From assembly GCA_913043025.1 (NCBI GenBank), contig CAJWLM010000022.1, positions 1 to 48,359 of the forward strand: 48,359 bases of DNA, given 5' to 3'. Made by a program: the position numbers and the translations under genes. The notes under the pieces are model-generated. The model did no database searches. It worked only from the letters and a program-made list of their open reading frames with translations, and was not told the origin of the DNA. How positions within the stretch are numbered: the first letter of the stretch is position 1; each line of letters opens with the position of its first letter. Source of the DNA: an uncultured Rhodospirillaceae bacterium (GTDB taxonomy: Bacteria > Pseudomonadota > Alphaproteobacteria > UBA8366). Shown here piece by piece: positions 8,597 through 16,771 of the stretch.

Positions 8597-9373
8597 ATGT
8601 CGATTGATTTTGAATTGCGTAATGATGGTATTGCGATCATTACAATGAATAGGCCTGATCAGCTGAATGCACTCGACCAAGCGCATTATCAGGGCTTGTC
8701 AGAAGCATGGCAACGAGTGCGAGACGATAGCGACGTAGTATGTGCTATCGTAACCGGTGCAGGCGAACGGAGTTTTACAACTGGCGCTGATATAAAAAAT
8801 GTACTGACTAATCCAGACGAATTAAGTGACATGTGGATAACGCAGCGTGATCAACTTTTGAACCGAGGCCTAGAAGTTTGGAAGCCAATAATTGCCGCTA
8901 TTAATGGGTATTGCTTAGGTGGCGGTATGACGATGCTTTTCGCAACTGACATTCGTATAGCCGCTGATCACGCAACTTTTGGGCTTTCGGAGGTTAAACG
9001 AGGGGTCGTTCCGGCAAACGGCGGAACTCAGCGTGTTTTGAGCCAATTACCATACGCCATCGGGATGGAAATGCTTCTTACCGGAGATAGATGGGATGCG
9101 GAAACCGCTGCAAAATGGGGACTTATAAACAAAGTCGTGCCAGCTGATGAACTAATGGATGCTGCACTTGGATACGCTTCGAGGGTTGCCTCAAATGCTC
9201 CTCTTGCACTGCAGGCAGCGAAAGAGCTGGCGGTGAGAGCGAGAGAAATGGATTTGACAACTGGGCTTCGCGTGGAAGCTTTGACGCAGCGCCTGTTAAA
9301 GTTCACCGAGGATGCGAAAGAGGGCCCGGCGGCATTTAAAGAAAAACGGTCTCCTAACTTTAAAGGAAAATAA
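8597..9373 (+). CDS. Crotonase (enoyl-CoA hydratase/isomerase) family protein
   Basis: The protein has 258 residues. The oxyanion-hole segments are SFTTGADIK (about 59-67) and INGYCLGGG (102-110). In classic enoyl-CoA hydratases two glutamates act. Here the first position, just after GGG, is T112 (GGGMTML in place of the usual GGGCEL), while the second is kept as E132 (FGLSEVKRG). This suggests a single-acid crotonase, such as an isomerase or a hydratase with altered chemistry, rather than a standard beta-oxidation hydratase. Its neighbours are the acyl-CoA dehydrogenase upstream and the CoA-transferase three bases downstream. Confidence 0.9.
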   Translation: MSIDFELRNDGIAIITMNRPDQLNALDQAHYQGLSEAWQRVRDDSDVVCAIVTGAGERSFTTGADIKNVLTNPDELSDMWITQRDQLLNRGLEVWKPIIAAINGYCLGGGMTMLFATDIRIAADHATFGLSEVKRGVVPANGGTQRVLSQLPYAIGMEMLLTGDRWDAETAAKWGLINKVVPADELMDAALGYASRVASNAPLALQAAKELAVRAREMDLTTGLRVEALTQRLLKFTEDAKEGPAAFKEKRSPNFKGK

Positions 9374-9376
9374 TAA

Positions 9377-10573
9377 ATGACAAAAGATCACTATCCTTTA
9401 GAGGGCGTCACCGTCCTCGATTTTGGGCAGGTTTACCATGGTCCGTATTGTGGTTTCCTGCTTGCTATGGCGGGGGCACACGTTATTAAGATTGAACCTA
9501 AAACCGGTGAACATCTTCGCAACAGGGGGACTGGCGATATTATCACGCTTCCTTTTGCGATGCTTAATTCAAATAAAAAATGTGTGACACTCAATATAAA
9601 AACCGATCGTGGAAAAGAGATCTTAAAAAAGATGGCTAAAAAAGCCGACGTGCTGATGGAGAACTTTGCACCAACGGTCATGGATAGGCTTGAACTCGGC
9701 TACGATGTCATGAAAAAGGTCAACCCGAAGCTGATTTATGCATCGGGGTCTGGTTTTGGGCGCAGTGGTCCTCATCGCGACAAGCTGGCAATGGATCTGA
9801 CTGTGCAAGCGGTTTCCGGTGTGATGAGTGTTACTGGCGAGATGGATGGCCCTCCATTAAAAGCAGGCGCAGCATTTTGTGATTTTATGGCTGGTATCCA
9901 CCTTTACGCAGGAATAACTACCGCTTTGTTTGAACGCGAAAAAACCAACGAGGGGCGGTTGGTAGAGATTTCTATGGAAGAGGCCGTATACCAAAGCCTG
10001 GGATCAAACCTTGGTATTGTTTACAACACAAAAAAAGCTGCCCCGCGTACAGGGAACCGGCATGGTGGGCTCTCGCTATGCCCCTACAATGTCTATGAAA
10101 GTAAAGAGGGGCATGTGGCCATCATTTGTTCGAATGATGCCCATTGGCAGCGACTGTGTAGTGCAATGAAACGTCCCGATTTAGCTGACGAAGAGAATTA
10201 CAAACGAAACATGGGTCGTGTAGCAGAAATGGATACAATCGATACAATTATTAACGATTGGACCAAGACCTTAAGCGATGAAGAAGTTGATCAGTTGAAC
10301 GATAAATTTGGTGTTCCGTCTGAACGTATACGCGATCTATTAGAGGTAATGAATGATCCACACATGCATCAACGTGGAGCTCTTCAGCATATGGATCACC
10401 CTGAGATGGGCGATATTGTTGTTCCGCATTCAGCATTGCGTTTTCCTGAAACACCATTACTCCCTCTTGAACCGAGTGGGTTGATTGGTGCCCATAACGA
10501 TGAAATATATGGCGATTGGTTAGGGCTGAGTATGGAAGAAGTAGGTGAACTTAGAGCCGAGGAAGTAATTTAA
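9377..10573 (+). CDS. CaiB/BaiF class III CoA-transferase
   Basis: The protein has 398 residues, full length for the family. It begins with the typical LEGVTVLDFGQVYHGPYCG. The catalytic aspartate of class III transferases is D169 (AAFCDFMAG), the same number as in formyl-CoA transferase. The enzyme moves CoA between a thioester and a free acid through an aspartyl-CoA intermediate, activating the pathway substrate. Its stop codon overlaps the start of the thiolase-like gene by one base, so translation is probably coupled. Confidence 0.93.
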   Translation: MTKDHYPLEGVTVLDFGQVYHGPYCGFLLAMAGAHVIKIEPKTGEHLRNRGTGDIITLPFAMLNSNKKCVTLNIKTDRGKEILKKMAKKADVLMENFAPTVMDRLELGYDVMKKVNPKLIYASGSGFGRSGPHRDKLAMDLTVQAVSGVMSVTGEMDGPPLKAGAAFCDFMAGIHLYAGITTALFEREKTNEGRLVEISMEEAVYQSLGSNLGIVYNTKKAAPRTGNRHGGLSLCPYNVYESKEGHVAIICSNDAHWQRLCSAMKRPDLADEENYKRNMGRVAEMDTIDTIINDWTKTLSDEEVDQLNDKFGVPSERIRDLLEVMNDPHMHQRGALQHMDHPEMGDIVVPHSALRFPETPLLPLEPSGLIGAHNDEIYGDWLGLSMEEVGELRAEEVI

Positions 10574-11706
10574 TGCGGGGCAAGGTTGTTATTGCAGGAG
10601 TAGGGCACACTGTATTTGGCAAGCTCGAGGGGCGTTCGCCCGTATCTTTGAATGTTGAAGCTTGTCGGAAAGCACTCAACGACGCATCAATCTCAAAAGA
10701 TGAAATTGATGCAGTGCTGGTTAAATACCCTACATCAAAATTTCAATCCAAATTCGGCCAGACCGTTGCTGAGGCGCTTGGTATCATGCCGCGGATCGGT
10801 GGTGTTTGGGATCAAGCAGGGGCGTCCGGTATTTCGATGATCTCATTTGCAGCTATGGCGATAGAGCATGATCAATGTGAGGTAGCGCTAGTTTGCATGG
10901 CCGATAATCCCCGAACGGGCACTCGGTCTGCATATGCCAAGCCACGTGGTGGTGCTGATGGCTCGGGAACCCATGGTTGGGTCAGTACTACGGCGGGCTA
11001 TGCGATGATCGCACGACGGCACATGGGAGAGCACGGCACCACAGAGGAACAGCTCGCCGCGGTCGCCATAAATAATCGCGCCAACGGAGCAAAAAATCCG
11101 AACGCGCAACTCCAGATTCCGATCACGCTGGATGATTACCTCCAGAGCCGTTTAATTGTCGATCCCTTGCGCCGGGACGATTGCTGTTTGATTTCAGACG
11201 GCGGCGCAGCGGTTGTAGTGATGAGCGCCGAGCGCGCCAGAAAAGCTGGGGTCGAAAAGCCGGTTCCTATCCTTGGGTTTGGTCAAGGTCAGACCTCTTG
11301 GGAGGTTGCGCAGCGGCCGGATCTTACACGTACAATGGCGCATAAGTCAGGCGCAACTGCGTTTAAAATGGCGGGAGTGAGCCCAAAAGACATTGACGTT
11401 GCACAATTTTACGATTGCTTCACGATCACACCGATCATGTCGCTCGAAGATTACGGCTTTTGTAAACATGGGGACGGCGGCTCATTCGTCAGCGATGGTG
11501 GTATTGGTTGGGATGGCGGATTACCCTTTAATACTTCTGGCGGACTTTTGTCTGAAACGGGGATGCCTGGAATGCAGCTTGTGATTGAGGGTGTACGCCA
11601 GATGCGGGGCGAAGCCAACCTTCAGGTCAGAAATGCGAAAAAGGGCATCGTTAGTAATCAAGGGGGTGAGATGCATACTCATTCTACCCTGATTCTTGGT
11701 CAATAG
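10573..11706 (+). CDS. Thiolase-fold protein lacking the nucleophilic cysteine
   Basis: The protein has 377 residues of the SCP2/thiolase superfamily, recognisable from IAGVGHTVFGKLEG at the start, AQFYDCFTITPIMSLEDYGFC near 275-295, and the end SNQGGEMHTHSTLILG. The usual acyl-accepting cysteine (about residue 85) is absent: the segment reads DQAGASGISM. The C-terminal Cys-Gly-Gly-type motif is also missing. Members with these changes pair with a DUF35 protein. The best-known example is the Ltp2-ChsH2 retro-aldolase of steroid side-chain degradation, which splits a beta-hydroxyacyl-CoA without thiolysis. The next gene here is exactly such a DUF35 protein. Aldolase-type cleavage is therefore inferred, not shown. 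Confidence 0.88.
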   Translation: MRGKVVIAGVGHTVFGKLEGRSPVSLNVEACRKALNDASISKDEIDAVLVKYPTSKFQSKFGQTVAEALGIMPRIGGVWDQAGASGISMISFAAMAIEHDQCEVALVCMADNPRTGTRSAYAKPRGGADGSGTHGWVSTTAGYAMIARRHMGEHGTTEEQLAAVAINNRANGAKNPNAQLQIPITLDDYLQSRLIVDPLRRDDCCLISDGGAAVVVMSAERARKAGVEKPVPILGFGQGQTSWEVAQRPDLTRTMAHKSGATAFKMAGVSPKDIDVAQFYDCFTITPIMSLEDYGFCKHGDGGSFVSDGGIGWDGGLPFNTSGGLLSETGMPGMQLVIEGVRQMRGEANLQVRNAKKGIVSNQGGEMHTHSTLILGQ

Positions 11707-11716
11707 GAGTAAAAAA

Positions 11717-12130
11717 ATGGACGACGATTTCCCACTCCCTGAAGTAGATCAAACAAACAAACCTTTTTGGGACGGATTATCAGAGGGAAGATTGCTTTTC
11801 CAGAAATGCGATGATTGTAATTATTCTTGGCTTCCAGCCCGTCAAGAATGTCCTAAATGTTTAGGGGCTAATTACACATGGATAGAGGCATCGGGCAGTG
11901 GAGTTATGACAAGTTGGGTTGTTTATCACACTGCATTTATACCAGCCTATAAAGATAGACTTCCCTATAATGTAGCTATAGTAAAGTTGGCCGAAGGGCC
12001 TCAGATGGCTACTAATATTGTTGGTGAAACAGATTATTCTAATTTTAGCATCGATCATCCCGTTGAACTCGCCATCGAAAAAGAGCATGGGGTTAATGTA
12101 GCCCGATTTAGACTGATTGGCGCTGAATGA
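11717..12130 (+). CDS. Zn-ribbon/OB-fold (DUF35) partner of the thiolase-like protein
   Basis: The protein has 137 residues from ATG 11717, which follows AGGAG; an in-frame upstream start at 11696 would overlap the thiolase gene more. A rubredoxin-like zinc ribbon is given by C31, C34, C45 and C48 (CDDC...CPKC). The following OB fold contains GSGVMTSWVVYHTAF and LPYNVAIVKLAEGP. Proteins of this type bind thiolase-fold partners and shape the acyl-CoA site. Adjacency supports a heteromeric complex. The stop overlaps the start of the next dioxygenase by four bases (ATGA). Confidence 0.92.
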   Translation: MDDDFPLPEVDQTNKPFWDGLSEGRLLFQKCDDCNYSWLPARQECPKCLGANYTWIEASGSGVMTSWVVYHTAFIPAYKDRLPYNVAIVKLAEGPQMATNIVGETDYSNFSIDHPVELAIEKEHGVNVARFRLIGAE

Positions 12131-12972
12131 CAGGAATCAAAATTATTCCTTTGATGGCAAAGATCGGTGCTGAGGTAGCCGGTCTGGATCTCAGAGATAC
12201 CATGTCCGATGCCCAGAGTGAGATTGTGCGCAATGCTCTTGCCAACTACGGTGTCATTTATCTACGTGGTCACAAATTAGAGCCTAAGAAGCAAGTTAGT
12301 TTTACAAGAGTTTTTGGTGAGCCTGCAATAAATCATAATGCAAAAAAATTTGGGATAAACGGTAGTCCTGAGATTTACCGGATCTCAAATATCGTGGAAA
12401 ATGGCAAACCCATTGGAACAGCTAAAGCCGGAACTGAATGGCACTCGGACATGTGTTACGCAATGAGACCGGCTAAAGCAACTATGCTGCATGCAAGAAA
12501 AGTTCCACAGCTTAACGGTTTCGCGTTAGGTGATACTTCGTTTGCTAATACTGCCGCCGCTTGGGATGCACTACCGATCACGTTGAAAGAAAAAATTTCG
12601 AATTTGAGAGTTATTTACGATTTTACGCGCCGAAAACGTGGAGCTAAACCTTCTAAAGCCGCTATTCAGCAATATCCCCCAGTGTCGCACCCTCTTGTAC
12701 GTTCGCATCCAATTACCGGTCGTAAGAGCCTTTATGTGTCTGGAGAAAGTGCTGGCATTGAGGGTAAAAGTGAGGAGGCGGGTAGAATTATTATAGAGGC
12801 CCTCGCCAGCCATATCGTACACCCGGCATTTGTATATAGGCACAGCTGGAGGCAGGGGGATGTCGTTGTGTGGGACAATTGTACATGTCAGCACAAAGCT
12901 GAGGTGGATTACGATCTTCCACTAGAAAGGCTCATGTGGCGGACCACCGTAAAGGGTAGTGTTCCGAAATAA
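12127..12972 (+). CDS. TauD/TfdA family Fe(II)/2-oxoglutarate dioxygenase (third copy)
   Basis: The protein has 281 residues. The metal triad is H106 and D108 (WHSDMCY) and H256 (CTCQHKA), with R272 in LMWRTTV as the likely 2-oxoglutarate contact. The segment PPVSHPLVRSHPITGRKSLYVS is family-typical. The start overlaps the DUF35 gene, tying this oxygenase to the acyl-CoA operon rather than to the copies upstream. The substrate is unknown. Oxidative release of a side group before or during CoA-thioester processing is a guess from context. Confidence 0.9.
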   Translation: MTGIKIIPLMAKIGAEVAGLDLRDTMSDAQSEIVRNALANYGVIYLRGHKLEPKKQVSFTRVFGEPAINHNAKKFGINGSPEIYRISNIVENGKPIGTAKAGTEWHSDMCYAMRPAKATMLHARKVPQLNGFALGDTSFANTAAAWDALPITLKEKISNLRVIYDFTRRKRGAKPSKAAIQQYPPVSHPLVRSHPITGRKSLYVSGESAGIEGKSEEAGRIIIEALASHIVHPAFVYRHSWRQGDVVVWDNCTCQHKAEVDYDLPLERLMWRTTVKGSVPK

Positions 12973-13007
12973 ACTAGATGCAAATTTAAGGGAAAAGGTA
13001 TTTACGT

Positions 13008-14099
13008 ATGGTTCCCAAAATTCGAATTGGTTTGGTGGGCGCTAGTGCTAGCGGCACTTGGTCCTCCCGGGCTCATATGCCGGCTTTAAAGGCAAGTGAG
13101 GAATTTGAATTAACGGCGGTTTGTACAACTAAACCTGAAAGTGCTGAGGCTGCTCGACGAGCCTTTGATGCTAAACTAGCTTTTCACGATTTTAATAAAA
13201 TGGTCAAGTCCACAGAGATTGATGCTGTGGCTGTGGTTGTGAGGGTTCCATCTCATTTTAAACCTGCTAAAGCCGCCATTGAGGCAGGGAAACACGTCTA
13301 TTGCGAATGGCCATTAGGTAAGACTACGGAAGAGGCGGAGACATTAACAACGCTAGCTAGAAAAAGGGGAATTATCACTGCAGTTGGATTACAGGCTCGA
13401 GCCTGTCCGGAAATACAATACATGAAGGGACTTATTGAGGATGGCTATTTAGGAGAAGTTCTTTCAGTTCATTGTCATATAGTGCGGGACGGTGTTCTTT
13501 CTCGTCCCTCCCATCGCACTTGGCAAAGAGATATTAAACTTGGCGCTAACTCATTGACCATATTGAATGGCCATACCATAGATGCGTTGCAGTATGTGGC
13601 TGGCGCAATTGCAAAAATTTCGGCCATTGTCGATACACGCGTTTCAAATTGGCTCGATACAGGAAGCAACCAAACGGTAACGGTTACGTCTCCAGACCAC
13701 ATTTTTATTCAAGGAGAGCTTTTGAACGGTGCGCCCATGACATCACACACTGCTGTTATTCCCTTCGCTGGAAGCGGGTACCGTATGGCTATCTATGGGG
13801 ATAAAGGCACGTTGGTTATCAAGGGAGATGATTCAGTACAGCTTACAAAGCTCTCTCTTTTTGGTGCAAAAGGTAATAACAATTTAAATGTAATAGCTGT
13901 TCCGGATAGTCTGAAGCTGGTTTCGGCGGAGACGCCGAAGGGTGAGCCATTTAATGTTGGTCAAATGTATTCTGACTTTGCGCGTTCCATAAATGAGAAA
14001 AAACAATATGTCCCATCATTCTCTACTGCTGTCGGTCTTCATCATTTGATTGATAAAATTCAGAATGCATCCAGCAAACGATGTATGAATTCGGTGTAA
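13008..14099 (+). CDS. Gfo/Idh/MocA family oxidoreductase
   Basis: The protein has 363 residues. The N-terminal Rossmann domain begins IRIGLVGASASGTW, and the family signature EAGKHVYCEWPLGKTTEEA lies near residues 85-105. In many members the second motif reads EKP; here it is EWPL, as in a known subgroup. The C-terminal alpha/beta domain follows. NAD(P)-dependent oxidation of a sugar, inositol or similar polyol is typical; the substrate is not deducible. It is last in the catabolic run, 35 bases after the dioxygenase. Confidence 0.88.
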   Translation: MVPKIRIGLVGASASGTWSSRAHMPALKASEEFELTAVCTTKPESAEAARRAFDAKLAFHDFNKMVKSTEIDAVAVVVRVPSHFKPAKAAIEAGKHVYCEWPLGKTTEEAETLTTLARKRGIITAVGLQARACPEIQYMKGLIEDGYLGEVLSVHCHIVRDGVLSRPSHRTWQRDIKLGANSLTILNGHTIDALQYVAGAIAKISAIVDTRVSNWLDTGSNQTVTVTSPDHIFIQGELLNGAPMTSHTAVIPFAGSGYRMAIYGDKGTLVIKGDDSVQLTKLSLFGAKGNNNLNVIAVPDSLKLVSAETPKGEPFNVGQMYSDFARSINEKKQYVPSFSTAVGLHHLIDKIQNASSKRCMNSV

Positions 14100-14260
14100 G
14101 TAAAATCGAACTACAAATGCAAAAACTTAAACACCCCTGCCTACTTCAACGCGGAGACAAAATATGTTGTTACTAGTATTAAAAATAATTTTGGTAAAAC
14201 ATGTCGATATGCGGGTATAAGTTTATTTATTACGGCTATAAATACCTGAGAGCATAAAAA

Positions 14261-16009
14261 ATGAGATATGGGACCTTTCTTTCCAGATACAAAATTCGTC
14301 ATACGAAGATAAGCTATAATGATCTCACGCCAAAGCCTGATAGTGAGAGAATTGAGTCTCTTCGACCCGCACGAATAAAGGTTTCTCTGCGTTACGCGTT
14401 GGGCCTTTTGCGGCCCTACCTTCAAACTCGTTTTATGGAGCAAGTAAAGGCTGTTGTTCCTCTGGCACTCTATGCCACGTTATTTCAGATTTTTGTTCTT
14501 CAGTACCCAGTTCAAGCAGCCACGACGCTGTTAGTAGGTTTGTTAGCCGTAATAGTAGGGCTGGCAGCATTTATGGAAGGCTTAAATTCGGGTCTCATGC
14601 CCTTTGGCAATGTTATAGGGTCTAATCTTCCTCAAAAAGCATCGATGCCAGTTGTCCTAATAATAATAGGTATGCTTGGGGTAGGAGTCACTTTTGCGGA
14701 ACCTGCCATTGGAGCACTTCAGGCTTTTGGGTCATCAGTTGACGTTAAACAGGCCCCATATCTCTTTGAGGTTCTCAATAACTGGACCGTCCCATTGGTG
14801 TTGATAGTAGGAGCGGGTGTTGGCTTGGCTGCAATCTTCGGCACTCTCCGTTTTGTGTACGGGTGGTCTTTAAAGCCATTGATATTTTTTGCGTTAGCCC
14901 CGTCAGCATTGCTCACTATTTATTTTTGGACTGTGCCTGACCTAAAAAGTGTATTGGGCTTAGCTTGGGATTGTGGTGCTGTAACTACCGGACCTGTCAC
15001 CGTGCCGCTCGTTTTAGCCATGGGAATAGGAATAGCCAACTCAGCAGGGAAGGGGGGGTCAACACTATCCGGGTTCGGCATCGTTACCTTGGCCTCGTTG
15101 TTTCCGGTGACGGCTGTGCTGCTGCTGACATTATTTGTGTTTTTTCAGATTACACCGGCAGAAATTATTGCCAACGCGAACGCTGCGAGCGCTTCGGCAG
15201 GTTCCGTTGTTTCAATGTGGGACCAGACACCGGCTGTAGAGATCGTTCTGGGTGTTAGGGCTATATTGCCACTGGTCATATTTCTGTTTTTGGTTCTCTT
15301 TTTTATATTGAAAGTCAAACTTTCAAACAAATTAGTTACAATTTATGGTTTGGTCTTGTGCGTTGTTGGAATGTGCATTTTCAATTTAGGTCTTACCTAT
15401 GGTTTGGGGGCAATTGGAACTCAGACGGGCCAATCTTTGCCGGCTGCATTTATACAACTACCAATTATAGAATCATCACCGATCTTCTCAAAAGAGATAG
15501 GGATTGCACTAGTGATTGGCTTCGCCTTAATCCTTGGTTTTGGTGCCACGCTTGCCGAACCCGCGTTAAACGCTCTTGGGCTGACTGTTCAGAAACTTAC
15601 AAATGGTGCATTCAAGAAATCGATGTTGATGTACAGCGTAGCAAGCGGGGTTTCGATTGGTATTTCGTTAGGGGTTGCTAAGCTTGTTCTCAACTTAGAC
15701 CTCGCAACAATTCTGTTGCCTCTCTATGGATTAGGTGTTGTGCTAACAATTTTTTCGTCCGAGGAGTTTGTTAACGTTGCCTGGGATAGTGCTGGCGTTA
15801 CAACTGGTCCTGTCACCGTTCCTTTGGTCTTAGCTATGGGGCTCGGCCTCGGTAGCGCAGTATCCGCTGTAGAGGGTTTTGGGATTTTATCATTAGCGAG
15901 TATCTGCCCAATAATAGCCGTTCTCTCTATGGGAATTATTATACAAATTAACCAAAGCCGAAATTCTTCAAAACAAAATGCAGAACTAAAGGAAATCGAG
16001 AATGCCTGA
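14261..16009 (+). CDS. DUF1538 multi-pass membrane protein
   Basis: The protein has 582 residues with an N-terminal cytosolic stretch of about 65 residues and then many hydrophobic segments. The protein is internally duplicated: GVTFAEPAIGAL and GATLAEPALNAL match, as do AVTTGPVTVPLVLAMGIG and GVTTGPVTVPLVLAMGLG, so it is two copies of one membrane unit. This is the DUF1538 family, presumed transporters of unknown cargo in the inner membrane. The gene overlaps the next, PII-like, gene by eight bases, so translation is likely coupled and the PII-like protein may gate it. Confidence 0.87.
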   Translation: MRYGTFLSRYKIRHTKISYNDLTPKPDSERIESLRPARIKVSLRYALGLLRPYLQTRFMEQVKAVVPLALYATLFQIFVLQYPVQAATTLLVGLLAVIVGLAAFMEGLNSGLMPFGNVIGSNLPQKASMPVVLIIIGMLGVGVTFAEPAIGALQAFGSSVDVKQAPYLFEVLNNWTVPLVLIVGAGVGLAAIFGTLRFVYGWSLKPLIFFALAPSALLTIYFWTVPDLKSVLGLAWDCGAVTTGPVTVPLVLAMGIGIANSAGKGGSTLSGFGIVTLASLFPVTAVLLLTLFVFFQITPAEIIANANAASASAGSVVSMWDQTPAVEIVLGVRAILPLVIFLFLVLFFILKVKLSNKLVTIYGLVLCVVGMCIFNLGLTYGLGAIGTQTGQSLPAAFIQLPIIESSPIFSKEIGIALVIGFALILGFGATLAEPALNALGLTVQKLTNGAFKKSMLMYSVASGVSIGISLGVAKLVLNLDLATILLPLYGLGVVLTIFSSEEFVNVAWDSAGVTTGPVTVPLVLAMGLGLGSAVSAVEGFGILSLASICPIIAVLSMGIIIQINQSRNSSKQNAELKEIENA

Positions 16010-16367
16010 CCGTCACATAGTAGAACTGACCGATGTAAAGCTCATTACATGCGTTTTGCAAAACGGTCTAGCTGAGGAAGTCTTAGAAGCGGCAAAAAAT
16101 GTTGGGGTGCAGGGGGCAACCGTCAGTTTTGCCCGAGGCACGGGTATTCGTGACCGCATGGGTTTAATGGGTGTTACAGTCGATGAGCAAAAGGAAGTGA
16201 TACGAATTATCGTCTCGGAAGAACAGGCACCGCGGGTTTTTGACGCGATGTATTTAGCAGGAAAGCTCGACACTCCAGGAAAAGGAATAATGTATATAGC
16301 GGATCTTAATAGTGTCGCAACATACGTTCCTGAGGATGTTCTGAACTCAGCGACGGATAAGGAGTAG
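16002..16367 (+). CDS. PII-like signalling protein
   Basis: The protein has 121 residues. It has PII (GlnB) superfamily features: the opening strand VKLITCVLQNGLAEEVLEAAKNVGVQGATVSFARG, a short loop region GTGIRDRMGLMGV in place of the long T-loop, and the closing PGKGIMYIADL. PII proteins are trimers that sense nucleotides and bind membrane transporters such as AmtB. The overlap with the DUF1538 gene suggests a dedicated regulatory partner. The uridylylation-site tyrosine region of GlnB is not recognisable, so it is not a classical GlnB/GlnK. Confidence 0.82.
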   Translation: MPDRHIVELTDVKLITCVLQNGLAEEVLEAAKNVGVQGATVSFARGTGIRDRMGLMGVTVDEQKEVIRIIVSEEQAPRVFDAMYLAGKLDTPGKGIMYIADLNSVATYVPEDVLNSATDKE

Positions 16368-16374
16368 AATAACA

Positions 16375-16662
16375 ATGCTACTCGAAATTGGATCAATGCT
16401 ATCAATAGATGCCGGGACGAAAGTTTTCGACAAGCTCAAAAACCACGACAAGGTACAGTATATTTTTCACGAAACTGGCAGAAGTGATGACCTGTTCGAT
16501 GACAAGCAATTCGGTGAGTTTGGTGAGGCGTCTATTTTGACAGTCTTAGTGGACGAAACCAATAAAGATGAAATATTTACTGAGATTTTTGAGACCGCAA
16601 ATTTGCATAACTCTGAAACGGGTATTGTGTTCACTGGCAAGCAGGTGTCTGAACAGTTGTAA
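16375..16662 (+). CDS. Second small PII-like protein
   Basis: The protein has 95 residues, with GGAGT upstream of ATG 16375. The sequence alternates strand and helix in a ferredoxin-like manner (MLLEIGSMLSIDAGTKVFDKL, ASILTVLVDETNKDEIFTEIFETA) and ends SETGIVFTGKQVSEQL, which resembles the closing strands of PII proteins. Eight bases separate it from the preceding PII-like gene. I take it as a divergent PII-like paralogue, perhaps forming hetero-oligomers; the fold assignment is weaker than for its neighbour. Confidence 0.6.
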   Translation: MLLEIGSMLSIDAGTKVFDKLKNHDKVQYIFHETGRSDDLFDDKQFGEFGEASILTVLVDETNKDEIFTEIFETANLHNSETGIVFTGKQVSEQL

Positions 16663-16771
16663 TGCGACGTTACACCAAATTATAGTGCTTTAATTATGTA
16701 AAAATATAAGTTCGATAGTAAAAGCATTTTTGGTCTGATTCTTGGTAAGTCTTTGTTTCAAGGAGGCAACA

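Noticed and set aside
16742-16771. Longer N-terminus for PurF
   Set aside because: The region has no ribosome site, and the AAGGAGG at 16760-16766 would fall inside the coding part; TTG 16772 fits better.
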